Origin: Mesorhizobium_B sp963522145
GTDB taxonomy: Bacteria; Pseudomonadota; Alphaproteobacteria; Rhizobiales; Rhizobiaceae
NCBI GenBank assembly: GCA_963522145.1
Contig: CAUQXI010000016.1
Coordinates: forward strand, 14,154-78,153
DNA: 64,000 nt
Direction: 5' to 3'
The position numbers were made by a program, and so were the translations under genes. The notes under the pieces were generated by a model. It did not search any database. It saw only the letters and a program-made list of their open reading frames with translations, and was not told the DNA's origin. Positions 51,851 through 59,004 of the stretch are shown here, piece after piece. Positions within the stretch are counted from its first letter, which is position 1. The number at the start of each line of letters is the position of its first letter.

Positions 51851-52678
51851 ATGCGGCTCACTCTTCCACGCATGCGAAAGCTGCTTCTTGCCTGTTGCGC
51901 TTTCTTGTCTGCCGTCGGCCCGGTGCGAGCGGCGGAGAAGGTCGACGTGGAGCTGGTACTCGCGGTCGACGTATCTCTTTCGATGTCGCCGCAGGAACTG
52001 GATATCCAGCGCCGGGGCTATGCCGCGGCACTGACCGACGCTCAGGTTCTTGGCGCGGTCGCGAGCGGCTATCACGGCAGGATCGCCGTGACCTATTTCG
52101 AGTGGGCCGGAGCGAGTTCCCATCATGTGGTCGTACCGTGGACGGTGCTGGCAACGCGTGACGATGCCGCGCGGATCGCGGCGCGGCTTTCCGCATCGCC
52201 TCCCAACAGCGCGCGCCGCACGTCGATCTCGGCAGCGCTGGATTTCGCAGCGGACCTGTTCGCCGAAAGCGGCTTCGAAGGCGTCAAGCACGTGGTGGAT
52301 GTGTCCGGCGACGGGCCGAACAATCAGGGCGCGCCGGTGGAGGCCGCACGCGCGGCCCTGATCGCGCAGGGCGTCACCATCAACGGCCTGCCGCTGATGA
52401 CAACCGGCGGCTATGCGTCACCCTACGACGTGCAAAATCTCGATCGCTATTATGCTGATTGCGTGATCGGCGGGCCGGGCGCGTTCATAATGCCGGTCAA
52501 TGACTGGTCGCAGTTTCCGGAGGCGATCCGGCGCAAGCTGGTGATGGAACTGGCGGGCGTGGTGCCGGAGAAAGAGGGCAAACAGCCGATCCTGCTTGCA
52601 GCGGCGGTCCCAACTTCCGATTGCCTGGTGGGCGAGAAGATGTGGCGCAATCGATCGTGGCAGTGGGACGCGCGCTGA
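51851..52678 (+). CDS. DUF1194 exported vWA-like protein
   Basis: 275 residues. Signal peptide after the Met (RKLLLACCAFLSAVGPVRAA), then a von Willebrand A-like fold with the MIDAS-type start LAVDVSLSMSPQELDIQRRGYAAALTD, HVVDVSGDGPNNQGAPVEAARAALIAQGVTINGLPL and a C-terminal AFIMPVNDWSQFPEAIRRKLVMELAG. DUF1194 proteins are found widely in rhizobia without a role. Start is uncertain: ATG 51851 follows a GGGAGGG that is only one base away, and 51872 also fits. Gap of about 80 bases after the FAD-GcvT gene; it converges with the GlxA regulator. Confidence 0.78.
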   Translation: MRLTLPRMRKLLLACCAFLSAVGPVRAAEKVDVELVLAVDVSLSMSPQELDIQRRGYAAALTDAQVLGAVASGYHGRIAVTYFEWAGASSHHVVVPWTVLATRDDAARIAARLSASPPNSARRTSISAALDFAADLFAESGFEGVKHVVDVSGDGPNNQGAPVEAARAALIAQGVTINGLPLMTTGGYASPYDVQNLDRYYADCVIGGPGAFIMPVNDWSQFPEAIRRKLVMELAGVVPEKEGKQPILLAAAVPTSDCLVGEKMWRNRSWQWDAR

Positions 52679-52688
52679 GACGCTCGCG

Positions 52689-53702
52689 TCACGCCGCGAG
52701 AAGTTGCTTCCGGTCGACGCGTTCCTGCTGGGGTGAACGCTCGTAGAGCTCGCGATAGCATTTGGAAAAATGCGAGGCGGATACGAATCCGCAGGCCACC
52801 GCCACTTCCACCACCGGCATCGCCGACTGGATGAGAAGGTGGCGGGCGCGGTCGAGGCGAATTTCGAGATAATAGCGCGCGGGCGAGCGGCCCATCTCGT
52901 GGCGGAAAAGGCGCTCGATCTGCCTGCGGGACAGGTCAACGCGATCCGCGATCTCGATCAGCGACAGCGGTTCTGCCAGATTGGCTTCCATCAGTTCGAT
53001 GATGTTCAGAACCTTGGCATTCTGGACGCCGAGGCGCGCGCGCAGAGGCAGCCGCTGGCGGTCGGTCGGGCTCCGGACACGATCGGTCAGCACCTGCTCG
53101 CAGATCCGGTTGACCAGCGCTTCGTCGAAGTCGTCTCCGATCAGCTTCAGCATCATGTCGAGCGCGGCCGTGCCGCCGGCGCAGGTGTAGATGTTGCTGT
53201 CGACCTCGAAGAGATCGGCAAAGACATTCGCCTTGGGGAAGGCTTCGGCGAAGCCTGGCAGGTTCTCCCAGTGGATCGCGCAGCGCTTGTTTGACAGGAG
53301 ACCGGCGGAAGCCAGCACATAGGAACCCGTGCACAGGCCGCCGATCGCCACGCCGCGATTATACTCCTCTCGCAGCCAGGCGAATGCCGACTTGCTGTTG
53401 TAGGATTCCACATTCACGCCTGAGCAGACGATCACCATGGAGGGGCGGTCAGCCCCGCCCATCTTGCGGCGCTCATCGTCCAGCGAGCCATCCACCGCGC
53501 AGGCGACGCCGTTGGAGGCGCGTACGGAAAGGCCATCTTTGCTGGCCAGCCGCCACTTGTAGGCCTCATAGCCCAACATCCGATTGGCGAGTCGCAACGG
53601 GTCCACCGCCGTCGCGAAGGCGACCAGCGTGAAGTCGGGAACAAGAAAGAAAACGATCGAACGCTTGACCGACTGTTTGCCGTTCACCGGACGCCTGTTC
53701 AT
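52689..53702 (-). CDS. GlxA/GbdR-type AraC regulator
   Basis: 337 residues. N-terminal DJ-1/PfpI-like domain (FFLVPDFTLVAFATAVDPLRLAN...AIGGLCTGSYVLASAGLLSNKRCAIHWENLPGFAEAFP) and a C-terminal AraC double helix-turn-helix (PLSLIEIADRVDLSRRQIERLFRHEMGRSPARYYLEIRLDRARHLLIQSAMPVVEVAVACGFVSASHFSKCYRELY). Regulators of this layout include Pseudomonas GbdR, which responds to glycine betaine and dimethylglycine. Its location between a dimethylglycine-dehydrogenase-like gene and a methyl-transfer locus makes that function plausible here, but the ligand is unproven. Confidence 0.88.
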   Translation of the reverse strand: MNRRPVNGKQSVKRSIVFFLVPDFTLVAFATAVDPLRLANRMLGYEAYKWRLASKDGLSVRASNGVACAVDGSLDDERRKMGGADRPSMVIVCSGVNVESYNSKSAFAWLREEYNRGVAIGGLCTGSYVLASAGLLSNKRCAIHWENLPGFAEAFPKANVFADLFEVDSNIYTCAGGTAALDMMLKLIGDDFDEALVNRICEQVLTDRVRSPTDRQRLPLRARLGVQNAKVLNIIELMEANLAEPLSLIEIADRVDLSRRQIERLFRHEMGRSPARYYLEIRLDRARHLLIQSAMPVVEVAVACGFVSASHFSKCYRELYERSPQQERVDRKQLLAA

Positions 53703-53818
53703 GTGCCGACTTGCCGGCAGCTTGGCCAACGGGATGTCGCCAACAGGCCGATCGTCATCATGAGAGCGACATCAAGTCAACGGCTTCTGCCTTGAAGCAG
53801 CGGCTTGCTCCCTCAAGC

Positions 53819-53850
53819 AAAACGCCGCCCGGCATCGCTGCCGCGCGGCG
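53819..53850 (-). terminator. Terminator of the 46-aa gene
   Basis: On the minus strand a 12-base stem with one mismatch (arms 53850-53839 and 53834-53823) and a 4-base loop, followed by TTTT (53822-53819). It ends 25 bases after the stop codon of the small gene at 53875, supporting that gene as real. Confidence 0.7.
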
Positions 53851-53874
53851 TCGAAGCGCAGATGCGCCGATTGC

Positions 53875-54015
53875 TTACATTACGAGGCAGCCGAGCTTTG
53901 CGGCGGCAATTGCAGCCGTCTGCCCCGGCATGGTGCGGGAAAAACGCTGACGCTCGAGGCGCGTGGTCAGGTTCGCCTTACGGGAGCGATCGAAAAAGCG
54001 GCTGAACAGGTTCAT
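53875..54015 (-). CDS. 46-residue basic protein of unknown function
   Basis: Reads MNLFSRFFDRSRKANLTTRL and on to LGCLVM. GGAG lies 9 bases before the ATG and a rho-independent terminator follows, so it is probably expressed. The N-terminal amphipathic FSRFFDRSRKANLTTRLERQRFS is strongly basic; no family was recognised. It may be one of the rhizobial small basic proteins that neighbour DUF1127 genes. A longer frame back to 54087 lacks support. Confidence 0.55.
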   Translation of the reverse strand: MNLFSRFFDRSRKANLTTRLERQRFSRTMPGQTAAIAAAKLGCLVM

Positions 54016-54216
54016 GATGAAATCTCCAGGCGATTGAGGGACGGGAGCCTTCGCGCGGTGGAGTGGGGCGTCTCGTTCGGATGACACGTCATCTAAGCCG
54101 TGGCCGCCTCAATTTCCGCTGCAAATGCGAAGCCGCAGGTCAAAAAAGCGACAATGGCCTCCCTAGGAAGATGTGGCGACCTTTCCGCGGACCGGCTTAA
54201 ACGCAGACGATCACGC

Positions 54217-54396
54217 TCACTGGATATATGTCCAAGGGGCCACGCGAGCGCGGCGGGATAAACGCGATGGCGAAGGCCAGCCGATGTCCTTCCGGACCTC
54301 TGCCGGAAGATCGCTGATGAAGCGTTCGGCGCGGGCGGCCCTTCGTCCGGCGACCCATTCCAAGGCAAGGCGATGAATGGTGGTGAAGATCGACAT
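54217..54396 (-). CDS. DUF1127-like small protein
   Basis: 59 residues starting at ATG 54396 after an excellent AAGGAGGAAGT ribosome binding site. The middle ARAERFISDLPAEVRKDIGWPSP matches the core of DUF1127 (L..L....L.DIG), a family of small Arg-rich proteins; in Agrobacterium such proteins affect RNA turnover and phosphate/carbon uptake. The C-terminus (RLSRRARVAPWTYIQ) is atypical. A -35 TTGATT and -10 TAATGT with a 17-base spacer lie in the gap to the divergent LysR gene. Confidence 0.7.
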   Translation of the reverse strand: MSIFTTIHRLALEWVAGRRAARAERFISDLPAEVRKDIGWPSPSRLSRRARVAPWTYIQ

Positions 54397-54470
54397 GGCA
54401 CTTCCTCCTTCTTGGCTGTGCTTCGTTGCAGCATGTCTGCGACGGAGTTGACATTAGGGTTGGCCCAATG

Positions 54471-54489
54471 TTCAATCAAACAAAATGAA
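54471..54489. promoter_or_regulatory. LysR-type operator candidate (TTCA-N11-TGAA)
   Basis: An interrupted palindrome with the T-N11-A shape of LysR boxes, in the 128-base AT-rich gap between the DUF1127-like gene and the divergent LysR gene. It overlaps the predicted -35 of the DUF1127-like gene. Confidence 0.45.
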
Positions 54490-54524
54490 ATCACCTTAAT
54501 GCTCAAGATAATTGATGTATAGTC

Positions 54525-55424
54525 ATGAATGCTCCGCTTAATCACCCCTTGCCGCTGTTAGAGCTCGACGTGCTGCGGACCTTTGTCGCAATCGCGGAGA
54601 CCGGCAGCTTCACGAGTGCTGCAAGCGCGGTTTTCCGCACGCCCTCGGCCGTTTCCATGCAGATCAAGAAGCTCGAGGAGCTGCTTGGACGTCCGGTGTT
54701 CGTGCGCGACGCGCGATCCGTGCGGCTGACGTCGGACGGAGATCTGCTGCTTGGTTACGCAAGGCGGCTTCTTGCCATCAGCCGCGAAGCGGTTGCCAAG
54801 TTCGTCCTGCCGGATATTTCAGGGATTGTACGATTGGGATCGCCCGATGATTTCGGCGAGCGGGTGCTGCCGCACGTGCTCAAGCGTTTTGCGCAGTCGC
54901 ATCCGTCGATCGCAGTGGATGTGGTGATCGACCAGAGCAGCAATCTCTTTCGGCGCATGGAGGACCGCGCGCTCGATCTCACTCTGATCACCGCCGGTGC
55001 CCGCAGCGTGGCCGCCGGTGCCGAAATCCTGCTTACGGAGCCGATCGTTTGGGGCGGCGCCCGTGGCGGCTCGGCACATCTGCGCGAACCGCTACCCGTG
55101 TCGCTGTGGGAGGAGGGCTGCGCATGGCGCGCCGGTGCGCTGGAGGCGCTCGGCCGTGGAGGACGCAGCTTCCGCGTCGCCTATATGAGCGCACATGCGT
55201 CGGGTCAGCGCGCCGCGATCCTGTCCGACCTCGCCGTGGCCCCGCTGCCGAAATCTTTCATCGCCGACGATCTGGTCGAGCTGGGCGTCAAGGACGGCAT
55301 GCCGGAGATCGGCAGCTACTCCCTTGCCATGCTGGTGGCGCCGAATGCATCACCGCCGGTGAAAGCCGCTGCAGACCATATCCGCGCTGCCTTTGCCGCA
55401 TTCGCTGAAACAGGTCGCTTCTGA
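54525..55424 (+). CDS. LysR family transcriptional regulator
   Basis: 299 residues. Winged helix-turn-helix at about 12-70 (LELDVLRTFVAIAETGSFTSAASAVFRTPSAVSMQIKKLEELLGRPVFVRDARSVRLTSDGDLLLGYARRLL) and a periplasmic-binding-like effector domain (VRLGSPDDFGERVLPHVLKRFAQSHPSIAVDVVIDQS...). The combination fits the group that includes regulators of DUF1127 genes in rhizobia (AbcR/VtlR-like), which activate small RNAs or neighbouring small proteins. Divergent from the DUF1127-like gene, which supports that idea; its target here is inference. Confidence 0.88.
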   Translation: MNAPLNHPLPLLELDVLRTFVAIAETGSFTSAASAVFRTPSAVSMQIKKLEELLGRPVFVRDARSVRLTSDGDLLLGYARRLLAISREAVAKFVLPDISGIVRLGSPDDFGERVLPHVLKRFAQSHPSIAVDVVIDQSSNLFRRMEDRALDLTLITAGARSVAAGAEILLTEPIVWGGARGGSAHLREPLPVSLWEEGCAWRAGALEALGRGGRSFRVAYMSAHASGQRAAILSDLAVAPLPKSFIADDLVELGVKDGMPEIGSYSLAMLVAPNASPPVKAAADHIRAAFAAFAETGRF

Positions 55425-55463
55425 CCGGCAGCGCGAGCGCCGCCGATCAAGCGTGAGCGCGCA

Positions 55464-57512
55464 TTACTCCCTGCCGCGCCGTCTCCCGCGTCCGCGCCCG
55501 CGACCCGGTGCCGCTTCCTCGCCTGCTTCCGCCGAAAGCTTGCGCGGGGGCAGGGCAACGGCTTCGGAGAGCTTGGGAAACGGATCGACTTTGTTGGGCA
55601 ACGCCATGGCGTCGATGAAAAGCTGCTGGAAGTGCGGCTCGAGCGCCGTCTCGATCTTCTCGATCCGGCCGACCTCACGCTCGATCTCGCGACGATAATC
55701 CCGGTTGAGCAGCGCCATCAGCGCGCCTGTGCCCGCCGCGTTGCCGACCGCCTTCACCTCCGACAGGTCGCAGTCGGGGATGAGCCCCAGCACCATTGCA
55801 TATTTCGGATCGATGAAAGAGCCGAATGCGCCGGCGAAGCGGATCGTGTCCACTTCCGTGATGCCGAGCTTCTCCATCAGGAGCTTCACGCCGGCATAAA
55901 GCGCTGCCTTGGCGAGCTGGATCGCACGCACGTCATTCTGCGTGACGGTGATCCGAGGGCTTCCGTCACGGAGCAGATAGGAGAAGGTGCGGCCGTTGGG
56001 GATGATGCGGAGCGACCGCGCGGCCAGCGCGCCGTCCACCACCCCATCTTCCGAGATGATGCCCGCGAGATACATCTCCGCCACCACCTCGATGATCGCC
56101 GAGCCGCAGATGCCAGTCACCCCGACCGCCGCCGCATCTTCGGCGAAGCCTTCCTCATCCGACCATTTGTCCACGCCGATCACGCGGAAGCGCGGCTCCA
56201 GCGTCTGCGGATCGATGCGCACTCGCTCGATCGCGCCGGGTGCCGCGCGCTGGCCGGAGGAGATCTCGGCACCCTCGAAGGCGGGGCCGGTGGGTGAGGA
56301 GGCGGCCACCACGCGCGCCGCGTTGCCCAGCACGATCTCCGCATTGGTGCCGACATCCACCATCAGCATCATGCGATCCTGCCGGTACGGGCCTTCGGCA
56401 AGTGTCGCGCCCGCGGCATCCGCACCCACATGGCCTGCGATGCAAGGCAGCATGTAGAGCCGCCCGCCGCGCGAAACCTCGATGCCGATCTCGTGCGCCC
56501 AGAATTGCACGGCGCCGGAGACCGCGAGCGCGAAGGGCGCCTGGCCCAATTCGGTGGGATCGATGCCGAGAAACAGGTGGTGCATGATCGGGTTGCCGAC
56601 GAAGACGCAGTCGAAGATGTCATCCCGGTTCACGCCGCCTTCCGCGCAAACCTTGCCGATCAATCCGTTGACCGCCTCGCGGACGGCCAACGTCATAGCC
56701 TCGCGTCCGTCGGGGTTCATCATCACATAGGAAACGCGGCTCATCAGATCCTCGCCGAAGCGGATCTGCGGGTTCGACGTGCCCGATGAGGCGACGACCC
56801 GTCCCGACAGGAGCGAGACGAGGTGCATCGCGATGGTGGTGGAGCCGATGTCGCAGGCGATGCCGTAGGCTTCGTTCTTGAGGCCGGGATAGAGCGCGAT
56901 GATCACGGGCTGCGCGGACTCAGTGTCGCGGTGGATCGCGGCCGTGACGGCCCACTCACCCTTGCGCAGAATGGCCTGCACTTGCGGCAGCAGATGAGGA
57001 GCGACGAGCAGGTTCTTCCAATTCCAGTCCTTTTCAAGCACGGCCTTCAGCCGGTCGAGGTCGCCCAGGGGCTTGTGCATGTCGGGCTCGTCCACCTCGA
57101 CATAGCAGAGCTGAACAGCGGCATTGCGCTCGATCACCCGGTTAGTCGCCGCCTTGCGCACGACCTGCGCGTTGACCACCGTGTCCTGCGGCACGTCCAC
57201 CACGAGGTCGCCCTGGACCGTGGCGGAGCAGGACAGCCGCCGCCCTTCGGGCAGGCCGCGCACGCGCTCGTAGCGTTCCTCCTTGGGGCCTTTCGGCGAG
57301 ATGTGGTCGAACGAGGAGGTGATGCCGTGCTTGGCGAACTGCCCTTCCTGCACCTCGATCTGGCACCGCCCGCAGGTGGCGCGCCCGCCGCAGACACTTT
57401 CCACATAGACGCCTAGCTGGCGCGCGGCATCGAGGATCGGCGTGCCGAGCGGAAAGCGCCCGCGCTTGCCCGAGGGCATGAACAGGACGAGGGGATCCGG
57501 ATGTATGGTCAA
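55464..57512 (-). CDS. Corrinoid-activating [2Fe-2S]-ASKHA ATPase (RamA/RACo-like)
   Basis: 682 residues. N-terminal plant-type ferredoxin domain with cluster ligands Cys41, Cys47, Cys50 and Cys95 (ESVCGGRATCGRCQ...RRLSCSATV), a linker and middle region, then an actin/HSP70-like DUF4445 ASKHA domain (ACDIGSTTIAMHLV, FVGNPIMHHLFLGID, VDVGTNAEIVLGN, GITEVDTIRFAGAFGSFIDPKYAMVLGLIPD). RACo and RamA relatives use ATP to reduce inactive Co(II) corrinoid to Co(I). This is the reactivating step for the methyltransfer system. The tail is Gly/Arg-rich (APGRGRGRGRRRGRE). Overlaps the next gene upstream by 4 bases. Confidence 0.9.
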   Translation of the reverse strand: MTIHPDPLVLFMPSGKRGRFPLGTPILDAARQLGVYVESVCGGRATCGRCQIEVQEGQFAKHGITSSFDHISPKGPKEERYERVRGLPEGRRLSCSATVQGDLVVDVPQDTVVNAQVVRKAATNRVIERNAAVQLCYVEVDEPDMHKPLGDLDRLKAVLEKDWNWKNLLVAPHLLPQVQAILRKGEWAVTAAIHRDTESAQPVIIALYPGLKNEAYGIACDIGSTTIAMHLVSLLSGRVVASSGTSNPQIRFGEDLMSRVSYVMMNPDGREAMTLAVREAVNGLIGKVCAEGGVNRDDIFDCVFVGNPIMHHLFLGIDPTELGQAPFALAVSGAVQFWAHEIGIEVSRGGRLYMLPCIAGHVGADAAGATLAEGPYRQDRMMLMVDVGTNAEIVLGNAARVVAASSPTGPAFEGAEISSGQRAAPGAIERVRIDPQTLEPRFRVIGVDKWSDEEGFAEDAAAVGVTGICGSAIIEVVAEMYLAGIISEDGVVDGALAARSLRIIPNGRTFSYLLRDGSPRITVTQNDVRAIQLAKAALYAGVKLLMEKLGITEVDTIRFAGAFGSFIDPKYAMVLGLIPDCDLSEVKAVGNAAGTGALMALLNRDYRREIEREVGRIEKIETALEPHFQQLFIDAMALPNKVDPFPKLSEAVALPPRKLSAEAGEEAAPGRGRGRGRRRGRE

Positions 57513-57949
57513 CTGGCGACTACAATGTCTTCGACGGCTGCGCCGTCAGCAAGGCGAAGAAAACAGTTTCCAGGCTGCCAAGGCACAGGAAACTGCTGCC
57601 CGGAAGCCGGGTCGCAGCATAGCGCGGTCATGAAGTGCGGATCGTTGCCAGCAAACCGGACGAAGGCGACGTCACGATCCTCCAGCCTTACGCCGATACA
57701 CGCTCCCTTTTCAACGGGATCAAATCCGTAGTTCGGCACAGTGGAGGCACGCTCCGCTACGTCCGAATTCTCCAAGGCGGATATTACAAAGCTGCGGTAG
57801 AGCCCTTCCATGGCCACGTCGGCGTCGTCGTAGGGGGGCTCCGCGAGCCAGCCAACTCCCGCCTCTTCAGCCAATGGCCGAACGGCGACGAGGGCTTGCC
57901 GAAATAATTCGACAAGGTCAGCGACCCTAAAAATACGCTCGCTCGCCAC
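57509..57949 (-). CDS. Conserved-context hypothetical protein of the corrinoid locus
   Basis: 146 residues, not recognised as any named family. Predicted mixed alpha/beta: an N-terminal helix (ERIFRVADLVELFRQALVAVRPLAEEAGVGW), then VAMEGLYRSFVISALENSD, and a strand-rich part with EKGACIGVRLEDRDVAFVRFAGNDPHFMTALCCDPASGQQFPVPWQPGNCFLRL. It carries four Cys, including an adjacent CC. Its ATG overlaps the stop codon side of the ASKHA gene start by 4 bases and it lies 21 bases after the methyltransferase gene, so it is co-translated with both. An accessory role in corrinoid activation or assembly is an inference from context only. Confidence 0.7.
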   Translation of the reverse strand: MASERIFRVADLVELFRQALVAVRPLAEEAGVGWLAEPPYDDADVAMEGLYRSFVISALENSDVAERASTVPNYGFDPVEKGACIGVRLEDRDVAFVRFAGNDPHFMTALCCDPASGQQFPVPWQPGNCFLRLADGAAVEDIVVAS

Positions 57950-57970
57950 GTCGCAGCTTCCTTGAGATAT

Positions 57971-58942
57971 CTATCCCCGTCCCATCCGCGCCTCGCGTCC
58001 GCCGCGACGGCGACCGGCCGATGCTCCGCCTTCGGCACCTGGCGTGTTGACCTGGACAGGTGCCGGCGCGGCGTGCTCGCCGGGCTTGTAGTCCTTGTAG
58101 GTCTTGATCCAGGTCGTGCAGTTCTCGTCCGTTCCCGCGAGCACGTTGGCGCCGCGCACGGCTTCCATCTCCTGCGGGCGGCAAGGGTTCATGATGGCCG
58201 AGGTCATGCCGGCGCCGATCACCATCGGGATGAAGGCGGCGTTGATGCCGTGGCGGTGGGGCAGGCCGAAGGAGATGTTGGACAGTCCGCAGGTGGTGTT
58301 GACCTTCAACTCGTTGCGAAGCCGGTAAAGAAGCTGGAACACCTGCCGGCCCGCATCGCCCAGCGCGCCGATCGGCATCACCAGCGGATCGACCACCACG
58401 TCATGGGCGGGGATGCCGTGGTCGGCGCAGCGCTCCACGATCTTCTTGGCGACGGCGAAGCGGACGTCCGGGTCCATGGAGATGCCCGTCGCGTCGTTGG
58501 AGATTGCGACCACGGGCACGTCATATTTCTTGATGAGCGGCAGGATCGCCTCGAGCTTTTCTTCCTCGCCGGTGACCGAGTTCACCAGCGGTCGGCCCTT
58601 GGCAATCTTCAGCGCGGCTTCAATCGCGGCCGTGACGGAGGAGTCGATCGAGAGCGGCAGGTCCACCAGGCCTTGCACGATTTCCACCGTCTGCACGAGC
58701 AAAGCGGGTTCGGTGGCGTTCGGATCGACGGCGGTGACGCCCGCATTCACGTCGAGCATCGTGGCGCCTGCCGCTGCCTGTTCGAGCGCGTCCTTGATGA
58801 CAGTCTCGAAATTGCCCGCCACCATTTCGGCCGCGAGCTTCTTGCGCCCGGTCGGATTGATGCGTTCGCCAATCACGCAAAAGGGCTGATCGAAGCCGAT
58901 GATGATTTCCCTTGTCGCGGATGCGACGATGGTGCGCGTCAT
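57971..58942 (-). CDS. Methyltetrahydrofolate:corrinoid methyltransferase (pterin-binding)
   Basis: 323 residues, TIM-barrel of the dihydropteroate synthase/AcsE/MtgA family: CVIGERINPTGRKKLAAEMVAGNF, ATMLDVNAGVTAVDPNATEPALLVQTVEIVQ, PLSIDSSVTAAIEAALKIAKGRPLVNSVTGEEEKLEAILPLIKKYDVPVVAI, and a C-terminal GLSNISFGLPHRHGINAAFIPMVIGAGMTSAIMNPC. Moves methyl between a methyl-corrinoid protein and THF; the pterin-binding Asp and Asn are present. The C-terminus ends in an Arg/Gly tail (SAGRRRGGREARMGRG). A palindromic operator candidate lies just upstream. Confidence 0.9.
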   Translation of the reverse strand: MTRTIVASATREIIIGFDQPFCVIGERINPTGRKKLAAEMVAGNFETVIKDALEQAAAGATMLDVNAGVTAVDPNATEPALLVQTVEIVQGLVDLPLSIDSSVTAAIEAALKIAKGRPLVNSVTGEEEKLEAILPLIKKYDVPVVAISNDATGISMDPDVRFAVAKKIVERCADHGIPAHDVVVDPLVMPIGALGDAGRQVFQLLYRLRNELKVNTTCGLSNISFGLPHRHGINAAFIPMVIGAGMTSAIMNPCRPQEMEAVRGANVLAGTDENCTTWIKTYKDYKPGEHAAPAPVQVNTPGAEGGASAGRRRGGREARMGRG

Positions 58943-58955
58943 TCCTGTCTCCCGA

Positions 58956-58977
58956 GATATAAAGATTTGCTTATATC
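58956..58977. promoter_or_regulatory. GATATAA-N8-TTATATC operator candidate
   Basis: A perfect 7-base inverted repeat in the 62-base gap between the metF stop and the methyltransferase start, 14 bases before that start codon. The AT-rich ATATAA...TTATAT form resembles operators of ArsR-type SAM/SAH-cycle regulators (SahR class) in Proteobacteria. The regulator is not in the window, so the assignment is inference. Confidence 0.5.
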
Positions 58978-59004
58978 GTTATCGTTCTCGTCGCAAGACG
59001 AAGA

